Assembly: GCA_029933365.1 (NCBI GenBank)
Contig: JAOZOH010000031.1
Span: 1 to 23,989, forward strand
Direction of reading: 5' to 3'
DNA: 23,989 nt
Source: Desulfuromusa sp.
Lineage (GTDB): Bacteria; Desulfobacterota; Desulfuromonadia; Desulfuromonadales; Geopsychrobacteraceae
Positions 15,808 to 22,889 of the stretch are shown here, in pieces. The notes under the pieces are model-generated. The model searched no databases. It was not told the origin of the DNA and saw only the letters and a list, made by a program, of their open reading frames with translations. The translations under genes and the position numbers were made by a program. Each line of letters begins with the position of its first letter. Position 1 is the stretch's first letter.

Positions 15808-16703
15808 CAGACTTTCTCCGCAACTCGCTCACCCAGAAGTCCAGTTGGGCGGACGATCAGGATCAGGATCAAAAGAATAAAGGTAAAAGCATCGGCCCAA
15901 GTACTGGAAACGTACCCGGCAATAAATGCCTGGAACAGGCCTAGCAGCATGCCGCCAAGCATCGCACCAGGAATATTACCTATCCCGCCAAGGATCGCTG
16001 CAATGAAAGCGTAGAGACCGTACTGCCAGCCCATGTTAAAAGTGATACCGCGATAGTAAAGACCGATAAATAGACCACCGACGGCTCCCAGAGATGAGCC
16101 AATAACGAAAATAAGAGCGATAACCCTGTTGACGTTAATCCCCATTAGCCGGGCAGCATCCTGGTCGATAGCACTGGCACGAATGGCGGCGCCCATCCGG
16201 GTTTTTTCAACAAACAGGTAGAGGGCAACCATGAGAGCCAATGAGAATATCAGAATAAGAACCTGAATCAGGCTGAGGACAACCCCACCAATATCCCAAT
16301 AGACCTGTGGTATCAGTTCGGGGAAAATCCGCATTTGCGGTCCCCACATCAACATGATTCCATTCTGGATAATCAGGCTGGCACCAAGAGCAGAAACCAC
16401 CGCCGAAAGACGTGGTGCTTCACGGAGTGGTCGATAGGCAAGCCGTTCAAGTATGATCCCGACACAGGCCATAACAACTGCTGACAGCAGGAAAATGGCA
16501 ATAACCGCGATAAGTGAAGTTGCCTGCCCCATCACTTGTGTATAGATCGTCAGACCAACAAATGCTGAGGCTGCGACCATATCCCCATGGGCGAAGTTGA
16601 TCAGCTTCATTACTCCATACACCATGGTGTAGCCAAGAGCGACCAAGGCAAAGATACTGCCGATGGTCAGGCCGTTTGCCAACTGTTGCAGAAAAATGTC
16701 CAT
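15807..16703 (-). CDS. livH: Branched-chain-type amino acid ABC transporter permease LivH
   Basis: This is an inner-membrane permease of 298 residues with about eight hydrophobic helices. Typical LivH features are NGLTIGSIFALVALGYTMVYG at the N-terminus, KLINFAHGDM, RASAIDQDAARLMGINV in the ATPase-contact loop and AAILGGIGNIPGAMLGG near the C-terminus. AGGAG lies about 10 bases before the ATG. It is separated from livJ by 172 bp containing a terminator-like hairpin, so permease and ATPase expression may be set lower than that of the binding protein. Confidence 0.95.
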   Translation of the reverse strand: MDIFLQQLANGLTIGSIFALVALGYTMVYGVMKLINFAHGDMVAASAFVGLTIYTQVMGQATSLIAVIAIFLLSAVVMACVGIILERLAYRPLREAPRLSAVVSALGASLIIQNGIMLMWGPQMRIFPELIPQVYWDIGGVVLSLIQVLILIFSLALMVALYLFVEKTRMGAAIRASAIDQDAARLMGINVNRVIALIFVIGSSLGAVGGLFIGLYYRGITFNMGWQYGLYAFIAAILGGIGNIPGAMLGGMLLGLFQAFIAGYVSSTWADAFTFILLILILIVRPTGLLGERVAEKV

Positions 16704-16800
16704 GAAAAACTTACTCCTGTTCTTTGGATCGGTTGTCTCTGTCTACTTTCCACAGGTCAAAGAAAAAGGTTTTTTCTCTTGCTTTCACGTCTGAAAGGTA

Positions 16801-16845
16801 AACAAAAGGGGGCGAAAATATACCTCAGGCATTTTTTCGCCCCCC
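16801..16845 (-). terminator. Intrinsic terminator / attenuator between livJ and livH
   Basis: GGGGGCGAAAA (16808-16818) pairs with TTTTCGCCCCC (16834-16844), an 11-bp GC-strong stem with a 15-nt loop. In the direction of transcription it is followed by TTTTGTT. It lies about 30 bp after the livJ stop and would allow partial read-through into livHMGF. Confidence 0.8.
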
Positions 16846-16875
16846 TCGTTGGTTCTGTTCTTTGAAAATCAAATA

Positions 16876-18006
16876 TTATTGAGCGTAAACAACCTTGTAG
16901 CTGTTGTCGCCCTGAATTTCAAAAGTCATGTAACTGCTGCCAATCCGGTTGCCATCTTTAGCAAACTGAAGAGGACCAGTCACCCCTGGGAGGGGCTTAT
17001 CCATGCTCATCAGGTAATTGGCCACGGTTTTGTTGTCAAAACTTTTGGTCTGCTCCATAGCATAAATAATAGCGCGCATCCCATCGGCATTCATCAGGGT
17101 CCAGATTGATGGGGGAAGCTTGCCGTAAGTTGTTTTGTAATTTTTCAGAAAGTTTTTAGCAACATCGTAGGGGAGCATTTCTGGAGTCGGTACGTTGACA
17201 ATAAAAGCTCCTTTAGCTGCAGAACCGGCTAGTTTAGCAAAGTCAGGATTGTCGTTGGCGTCGCCACCGATGAAGTCGGCTTTGATTCCAAGAGCAACCT
17301 GCTGCGCACGCAGTTGGCCGCCGTCGGTGTAGTAACCGGCGAAGAAAATTGCATCAGGCTTCTTTGATTTGACGTTGGTCAGAACCGGGGTGAAGTTCTG
17401 GGAATTAGCTTTGATCTTGGCATAGGTAACAACATTACCACCCGCTTTTTTGATTTCAGAGACAGCGGCTTCGGCCAAACCAGCAGCATAACTGGAAAAG
17501 TCAGAGATAACTGCAATGCGTTTGTAGTTTTTGACGTTTACCATGTAGTTGGCAGCATAAACAGCTTCGGCACTGTTGGGGAAAGAGTTGCGCAGGAATG
17601 TCCAGTAGCCATGCTCGGTCAGGCCATCAGCAGTCCCATCGGAAGTTTGTAGTACGCCAGCTTTGAAGTAGGTTTTTTGCGCAGCTTCGGCACAAGTGGA
17701 GGTGTAGGAACCGATAACCATGGCAACACCTTTGTTGACCAGGTCTTTAGCGCAGATTGCCGCCGCCATTGCAGTTCCCTGGTCGTCGCAAGGGATAACT
17801 TCAATTTGTTTTCCCATAACGCCACCATTGGCGTTGATTTCTGCAGCCAGCAGACGGACAGAATCTTCAATACCTTGACCTTCGTTGGCATAGCTGCCGG
17901 TAATTGGCGCCTGAACACCGACCTTAAGGGTGTCAGCCCAAGAGAGGCCAGCCATCAGGGCGATGGTACAGAGAGTTAGCAGAATGTTGCGGAATGTTCT
18001 TTTCAT
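16876..18006 (-). CDS. livJ: Periplasmic amino acid-binding protein of the Liv-type transporter (LivJ/LivK)
   Basis: This is the solute-binding protein of the transporter, 376 residues. Residues 1-24 form a signal peptide ending SWA, and the mature protein starts DTLKVGVQAPITGSYANEG, the usual start of the type I periplasmic-binding fold. The two-lobe Peripla_BP_6 pattern continues through GKQIEVIPCDDQGTAMAA, MVIGSYTSTCAEAAQ and DAIFFAGYYTDGGQL. An excellent ribosome-binding site (GAGGAGG) precedes the ATG. It lies 125 bp downstream of the proline dehydrogenase gene. The ligand cannot be read from sequence; proline, hydroxyproline or a branched-chain amino acid are all plausible. Confidence 0.94.
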   Translation of the reverse strand: MKRTFRNILLTLCTIALMAGLSWADTLKVGVQAPITGSYANEGQGIEDSVRLLAAEINANGGVMGKQIEVIPCDDQGTAMAAAICAKDLVNKGVAMVIGSYTSTCAEAAQKTYFKAGVLQTSDGTADGLTEHGYWTFLRNSFPNSAEAVYAANYMVNVKNYKRIAVISDFSSYAAGLAEAAVSEIKKAGGNVVTYAKIKANSQNFTPVLTNVKSKKPDAIFFAGYYTDGGQLRAQQVALGIKADFIGGDANDNPDFAKLAGSAAKGAFIVNVPTPEMLPYDVAKNFLKNYKTTYGKLPPSIWTLMNADGMRAIIYAMEQTKSFDNKTVANYLMSMDKPLPGVTGPLQFAKDGNRIGSSYMTFEIQGDNSYKVVYAQ

Positions 18007-18131
18007 GTGTTCCTCCTCGTTGGATAGTTGAAAACAATGTTATATGAAAGACTACCTTTCCGTTCTTAACCGGTCAATTGCAATTGCTCAGCCTTGATAC
18101 GGTATTTCATGAGAATAACAAAAAACTGCAA

Positions 18132-19040
18132 TTAATGCTTGTTTAAACCAAACATCTGCTTTAATGCATGTTGAGCAATGGTTGGATTTTCCTTGAGGCG
18201 ACGTTTTGAATAGGGGAGCCAATCTTCGCCATAGGGGATATAGATTCGCAGTCTGTGTCCTGCGGCCAGAATAATTTCCCGCAATTCTTCATCCACACCC
18301 AGCAGCATCTGGAATTCATACTGGTCCGGTTTTAAGCCCATTTTTCGAATCAGATTCATCGCTTCAAATATCAACAGTTCATCGTGGGTTGCGATCCCGA
18401 CATAGGCCTCTTGCTTGAATAATTGCTCCAAGCTGGTGGTATAGTTACGATTGATCGCCTGTGGGTTTTTCCAGGCATCTTTGCGTGATTCTATGTAAAT
18501 CCCTTTACAGAGTCGATAATTCTGATATCCGTCACCCAGATCAATAATATCCTGTGGAGTACGGCGCAAATAACCTTGAAAAGCGGTGCCGACGTGTCCG
18601 GGGAACTCTTCGCGTAAACGGCGGAAAAATTCAAAAGTATCATCAACTACTGGTACATCTTCAATATCAATGCGGACAAAGTTATTCAGTTTAGTGGCTT
18701 CGGCAACCATTTCGTGGATAATTTCGAAGCAGCGCTCCTTATCGAGGAGCAAACCCATTTGTGTCGGTTTGATTGATAGATTGGCATCCAGCTTTTCACG
18801 CTCAATAGTTCGTAGTATTTCCAGTCCATCATTTTTAAAACTAACCGCTTCGTCAATCCCGGTAATGAACTCACCGAGGATATCAATGGTTGTCATGATC
18901 CCCTGTTGATTCAGGTCTTTGGTAACCTGAACTGCATCCGCCAAGCTTGGTCCGGCAATATAGCCTTTGGCAAAATGGCTGACGATTGGCTTGGGTACGT
19001 GCATGATGGTTTTAGATACAATATAATTGAATAATGACAT
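18132..19040 (-). CDS. Monofunctional proline dehydrogenase
   Basis: This flavoenzyme oxidises L-proline to 1-pyrroline-5-carboxylate and passes electrons to the quinone pool or another acceptor. It has 302 residues, the usual length of the single-domain bacterial form. Barrel motifs are in order: TTIDILGE, LSIKPTQMGL, FVRIDIEDVP, TAFQGYLRRTPQD, YRLCKGIYIES, GIATHDE, EFQMLLGV and RIYIPYGEDWLPYSKRRLKEN, the last carrying the two arginines that bind the proline carboxylate. The ATG at 19040 was chosen because AGGA lies 7 bases before it; upstream in-frame codons lie in repeat DNA. It is downstream of the P5C dehydrogenase gene, separated by a repeat with two hairpins. With that gene it performs the two oxidative steps from proline to glutamate. 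Confidence 0.94.
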   Translation of the reverse strand: MSLFNYIVSKTIMHVPKPIVSHFAKGYIAGPSLADAVQVTKDLNQQGIMTTIDILGEFITGIDEAVSFKNDGLEILRTIEREKLDANLSIKPTQMGLLLDKERCFEIIHEMVAEATKLNNFVRIDIEDVPVVDDTFEFFRRLREEFPGHVGTAFQGYLRRTPQDIIDLGDGYQNYRLCKGIYIESRKDAWKNPQAINRNYTTSLEQLFKQEAYVGIATHDELLIFEAMNLIRKMGLKPDQYEFQMLLGVDEELREIILAAGHRLRIYIPYGEDWLPYSKRRLKENPTIAQHALKQMFGLNKH

Positions 19041-19057
19041 TGTCTTGTCCTGTTCTT

Positions 19058-19165
19058 CCTTCTCCATGAGGGAGAAGGTGCCTGGCAAAGCGGATGAGGG
19101 GGACAGTTATGGTCAGTTTTCCCTCACCCGCCACTACGCGTCACCCTCTCCCAGAGGGAGAGGGT
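19058..19165. repeat. Hairpin-rich repeat between proline dehydrogenase and P5C dehydrogenase genes
   Basis: One hairpin is CCTTCTCC/GGAGAAGG (19058-19065, 19071-19078) and the other is ACCCTCTCCC-AGA-GGGAGAGGGT (19143-19165), a perfect 10-bp stem with a 3-nt loop. Between them is the pair GATGAGGG/CCCTCACCC. I recognise this 'ccctcaccc...ccctctccc' pattern as an interspersed repeat seen in many proteobacterial genomes. It could terminate or trim the transcript between the two genes. Confidence 0.6.
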
Positions 19166-19188
19166 GTAACAACGGGTTAGTGGGGTAT

Positions 19189-20838
19189 TTATTTCTCATC
19201 CAAAAAAGGATACTCAAAGGTTTGTGGCGGAACAAAGTTTTCTTTGATGGTGCGAACCGAAACCCAGCGCATCAAATTCTGTTTGCTGCCTGCTTTGTCG
19301 TTGGTGCCAGAGGCGCGCCCACCACCGAAAGGTTGCTGACCAACCACAGCCCCGGTAGGTTTGTCATTGATATAAAAATTTCCGGACGCATTTTCCAATT
19401 TTTTCAGAGCGAGACTGATTGCGGTACGATCCTGAGAGAAAATAGCGCCTGTCAGGCTGTAGGGGGAGGTCTGGTCGCATAATTCCAAAGCCGCCTCGTA
19501 ATCATCATCCTGATAGCAGTACATGGTCATCACCGGACCGAAGATCTCTTCTTCCATCGTTTTAAAATGGGGATCGGTTGTAGTGATAATCGTGGGTTCA
19601 ATGAAGAACCCCTTGCTGTCATCATATTTTCCGCCAAGGGCGATTTCAGCATTGTTGGCAGCTGCGGCATAATCAATATATTCGGTGATAGTACTAAAGG
19701 CAGAGCGATCAATGACCGCATTAATCAAGTTATCGAATTCGCAAACATCGCCCATTTTTACCCGACTCATTTGTTGTTTGAGTTCGGAGAGGAGGGGCTC
19801 CCAGAGAGATTTTGGAATGTAAGCTCTTGAGGCAGCTGAACATTTTTGTCCCTGAAATTCGAAGGCACCACGGATAATTCCCGTTGCCAATGCTTTAATA
19901 TCGGCAGAAGCGTGGGCAAATACAAAGTCTTTGCCGCCGGTTTCACCAACAATACGGGGATAGGTTTTGTATTTATCTGCGGCAATATTGTTGCCGATCT
20001 GTTTCCACATGCTCTGGAATACTGCGGTGCTGCCAGTGAAATGGATGCCGTTGAAATCGGGGCTGTCAAGGCAGATATTGCCGACATCACTACCGGAGCC
20101 TGGGACAAAGTTAATAACACCATCCGGCAGTCCCGCTTCCTGCAATAGCTTCATAAGGTAATAGGGGGCGTAAACGGCAGCGGAAGCCGGTTTCCACACG
20201 ATAGTATTTCCCATGATTGCCGGGGCAGTCGGTAAATTCCCCGCAATTGCGGTGAAGTTGAAAGGGGCAATGGCAAAGACAAAGCCTTCCAGTGGGCGAT
20301 GCTGCACGTAGTTCCAAACTTGTGGAGATGAATGCATGGGCTGGTCTTCGTAGACCTGCTGCGCAAAATAAACATTGAAGCGGATAAAATCGATCAGTTC
20401 ACAAGCGGCATCAATCTCAGCCTGAAAGGGGTTTTTGCTGATATTTAGCATTGTTGCTGCGTTAATCAGAAAGCGATAGGGACCGGCCAATAAATCAGCG
20501 GCCTTCAAGAATATCGCGGCACGTTCTTCCCAGCGAAGTTTTTCCCAGACAGGTTTAGCTGCCATCGCAGCATCTATTGCCAGTTGAACTTCCTTTGCTC
20601 CGGCTTTGTGATAACTCCCCAATTGGATAGAGTGATCGTGGGGGCAGGAAATTTTGGCCAGATTTCCTGTACGGACTTCCTTGCCACCAATGATCAGAGG
20701 GATCTCGATTTGTTTCGATTTCAGTTCCTCCAGGCTCTCCTTTATTTTCTGCCGTTCCGGTGTGCCAGGTGCATAGGAAAGAACCGGTTCATTTTGTGGA
20801 AAAGGGATGTTAATGGAGGCATTGTTTAGAACAGACAT
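19189..20838 (-). CDS. pruA: 1-Pyrroline-5-carboxylate dehydrogenase (ALDH4-type)
   Basis: This NAD-dependent aldehyde dehydrogenase oxidises the open form of P5C (glutamate semialdehyde) to glutamate. It has 549 residues, the length of the stand-alone ALDH4A1-like form rather than the PutA fusion. The catalytic Cys333 is in GQKCSAASRAY, the general base Glu299 in GETGGKD, cofactor-binding Lys216 in VWKPASA and the FTGS turn at 267-270. The C-terminal block QQPFGGGRASGTNDKAGS is typical of P5C dehydrogenases. AGGAG sits 7 bases before the ATG. A perfect sigma-54 promoter lies 61 bp upstream, similar to the one in front of hypD. This enzyme would be the common sink for P5C made by proline dehydrogenase and by HypD. 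Confidence 0.95.
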   Translation of the reverse strand: MSVLNNASINIPFPQNEPVLSYAPGTPERQKIKESLEELKSKQIEIPLIIGGKEVRTGNLAKISCPHDHSIQLGSYHKAGAKEVQLAIDAAMAAKPVWEKLRWEERAAIFLKAADLLAGPYRFLINAATMLNISKNPFQAEIDAACELIDFIRFNVYFAQQVYEDQPMHSSPQVWNYVQHRPLEGFVFAIAPFNFTAIAGNLPTAPAIMGNTIVWKPASAAVYAPYYLMKLLQEAGLPDGVINFVPGSGSDVGNICLDSPDFNGIHFTGSTAVFQSMWKQIGNNIAADKYKTYPRIVGETGGKDFVFAHASADIKALATGIIRGAFEFQGQKCSAASRAYIPKSLWEPLLSELKQQMSRVKMGDVCEFDNLINAVIDRSAFSTITEYIDYAAAANNAEIALGGKYDDSKGFFIEPTIITTTDPHFKTMEEEIFGPVMTMYCYQDDDYEAALELCDQTSPYSLTGAIFSQDRTAISLALKKLENASGNFYINDKPTGAVVGQQPFGGGRASGTNDKAGSKQNLMRWVSVRTIKENFVPPQTFEYPFLDEK

Positions 20839-20898
20839 ATGAGTTCTCCTTGTTTATCAAAAAGTTATTCAGAGATATTTTTAATTGCTGACTACATT

Positions 20899-20914
20899 AG
20901 CAATGAAAGTGCCA
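20899..20914 (-). promoter_or_regulatory. Sigma-54 (-24/-12) promoter of the P5C dehydrogenase gene
   Basis: On the minus strand this reads TGGCACTTTCATTGCT, an exact TGGCAC-N5-TTGCW match. It lies 61 bp before the pruA ATG and about 170 bp downstream of the end of a sigma-54 activator gene. It differs from the hypD promoter only in the N5 spacer. Confidence 0.85.
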
Positions 20915-21051
20915 AACTCTGTTTTGAAAACAAAAACATCTCTTGAGAAGCAATTAAGTTACTGTTTATTGAAGGTTTTTAAATGTATTGAAAGTTCTTC
21001 AATTAGTTTTAGTCGAACTTTTAGTGATTTTTTGGGTGTGTGTATTGCGAT

Positions 21052-21071
21052 TTTATGCGTATTTGCATAAA
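21052..21071. promoter_or_regulatory. Inverted repeat, candidate activator site upstream of pruA
   Basis: TTTATGC (21052-21058) and GCATAAA (21065-21071) are exact reverse complements separated by 6 bp. They lie about 140-155 bp upstream of the -24 element of the pruA promoter, a normal enhancer distance. A similar TGCATAA-type palindrome occurs at the start of the adjacent regulator gene. Confidence 0.5.
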
Positions 21072-21083
21072 CGCTATAGGGAG

Positions 21084-22826
21084 TCAACACAGCCCGTGTT
21101 TTTTCAACTTTCTAGCAATCGTTGATTGGTTAACTTCAAGAGCCGTCGCAATTTCAGTTTGATTGTGAAACTGTTGGAGTGCATTTATGAGCAACTCTTT
21201 TTCTGCCTGCTCAAGGGTTTGTTGAAGCGAAGCCCCTACTTGAAGATTGATGCTGGAATGCTCATTGGGAGGGGCATGGGATGTGATCTGGATTGGTAGA
21301 TCGGAGATGTCGATTAACTCGGTCTCCGACATCACCACTAGGCGTTCACAAATATTCATCAGTTCCCTTACGTTGCCAGGGTAAGGATAAGCGGTCAGAC
21401 TATCCAGTGCCGCTCTGGTGAGGCGTTTACGTGAGCCAATCTTTTCCGTGAATTTTTCAATATAATGGCGGATGAGTGGGATGATGCAATCGTGACGATC
21501 GCGAACTGCTGGAACCTGAATCGGGATAACGTTGAGGCGGTAGTAGAGATCAAGGCGAAATTTACCTTGCTCAACCATCTCTTCCAGATCTTGGTGGGTT
21601 GCTGCCAGAACGCGTACATTGACGGTACGGCTTTTTGTGTCACCTAGCCGAGTGATGCGACCATCTTCTAGGAAACGGAGCAGTTTAACCTGCGAGGGAA
21701 GTGGCAGTTCGGCAACCTCATCGAGAAACAGTGTGCCCTCGTTGGCCAGTTCAAAGTGACCTGGTTTGCCGCTGGACAAGGCTCCAGTAAAGGCCCCTTT
21801 TTCGTAACCAAACAACTCTGCCTCAATAAGAGATTCGGGGATGGCACCGCAGTTAATTCTGATCAGTGGTTGTTCCGCCCGTAATGACTTTTTGTGTATC
21901 AGGTCGGCGATCAACCCCTTGCCAACCCCCGATTCTCCCAGAATCAATACTGACGAATCGGCTTTGGCAACTTTAATTGATTGTTGCAGCGCCCGGATCA
22001 TTGTAGGGCTACGGGCAATGATCTGTTGCGAATCCAGCTCGGCTTGTTGCATTGCCAGCATCTGATCACGAAAACTATCTTTGATCGCCTCCTGTTTTTC
22101 CAGCTCTCGCTGTAAATTGTCAATCTCGGTTATATCCCGTTCACTGACGACAACCCGATTGAGCTCGCCCTGCTCATCAAAGACCGGTGTTGCAATGGAA
22201 ATCAGTTTGTGACCGTCTTTGTCCTGCAGCAGGCTGACGCGTTGCTTGCTTTTGCTTGCTTCCAGGGCTGCGGAACGTGCAATAAAACCGCTTTCAATCA
22301 ATTCACGCATGTTCCGACCCACGATTTTGCTGGCCGACAAATTATGAATTTTTTCAGAGGCGGGATTCATGCGAATGACATTGGCGTTCGCATCGCAGAC
22401 GAAAAGTCCATCAGATGATGAATCAATAATTGTGTCCAGTTCGCGGGAAAGGGTCTGAAATGAGGGGAGCCGCCGGGTCATCGTGTCGAGCTGGGTCCCA
22501 TCAACAAGAATACAGACTGCACCGCAAATGTGCTCATTTTCTATGTACGGATTGACTCCGACCAGGTATTCCCGGTCGGCAATTTGTAGGGGAATTTCGC
22601 AGCTGGCTTGCGATCCCGCCAGAATTTTACTGACCTGTAGCCAAAACCCGGGGAGTTCTGACTCGAGGGAGTCTCCAGCAGAAAGATTAAGTTGTCGCAG
22701 GGCAAGCTTGCTGAGAAGGGTGATAATTCCCTTTGGATCAATAACAATCATGATCCGCGCGGTTGCATCGGCTAAAGCCTGGAGCTGGGGTGTTACTGGG
22801 AGAGTCTGCATAATACTATTATGCAT
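21084..22826 (-). CDS. Sigma-54-dependent activator with two sensor domains (580 aa), likely proline/hydroxyproline regulator
   Basis: This enhancer-binding protein probably activates the adjacent pruA promoter. Residues 10-115 form a PAS-like sensor, 125-235 a second PAS domain (DTIIDSSSDGLFVCDANANV), and 235-265 a coiled coil. The AAA+ domain (about 268-505) has Walker A GESGVGKG (297-304), GAFTGA (344-349) and Walker B TLFLDE (365-370). A Fis/TyrR-type helix-turn-helix ends the protein (about 556-579, QTEIATALEVNQSTIARKLKKHG). There is no receiver domain, so it should sense a small molecule directly. From the second PAS domain on it closely resembles the regulator at 10887-12305. No Shine-Dalgarno is visible before the ATG at 22826, which overlaps a perfect palindrome; the ATG at 22811 is an alternative start. 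Its position next to pruA supports control of proline catabolism, which is inference. Confidence 0.93.
   Translation of the reverse strand: MHNSIMQTLPVTPQLQALADATARIMIVIDPKGIITLLSKLALRQLNLSAGDSLESELPGFWLQVSKILAGSQASCEIPLQIADREYLVGVNPYIENEHICGAVCILVDGTQLDTMTRRLPSFQTLSRELDTIIDSSSDGLFVCDANANVIRMNPASEKIHNLSASKIVGRNMRELIESGFIARSAALEASKSKQRVSLLQDKDGHKLISIATPVFDEQGELNRVVVSERDITEIDNLQRELEKQEAIKDSFRDQMLAMQQAELDSQQIIARSPTMIRALQQSIKVAKADSSVLILGESGVGKGLIADLIHKKSLRAEQPLIRINCGAIPESLIEAELFGYEKGAFTGALSSGKPGHFELANEGTLFLDEVAELPLPSQVKLLRFLEDGRITRLGDTKSRTVNVRVLAATHQDLEEMVEQGKFRLDLYYRLNVIPIQVPAVRDRHDCIIPLIRHYIEKFTEKIGSRKRLTRAALDSLTAYPYPGNVRELMNICERLVVMSETELIDISDLPIQITSHAPPNEHSSINLQVGASLQQTLEQAEKELLINALQQFHNQTEIATALEVNQSTIARKLKKHGLC
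22807..22825. promoter_or_regulatory. Perfect palindrome at the start codon of the regulator gene
   Basis: TGCATAATACTATTATGCA is an 8-bp inverted repeat with a 3-bp centre. It covers the first six codons of the regulator gene, and two more TTATGCA/TGCAT half-sites follow at 22820-22845. It is placed for autorepression, and its half-site resembles the inverted repeat upstream of pruA. Confidence 0.5.
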
Positions 22827-22889
22827 AAATGCATTGATTATGCAATGAGGGATAATTATTTGCGGGCGAATATTTTATGTACTGACTGG

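Noticed and set aside
18060..18131. Sigma-54 promoter upstream of livJ
   Set aside because: The best alignment (around TGCAATTGCTCAGCCT) fails at the essential TGGCAC element.
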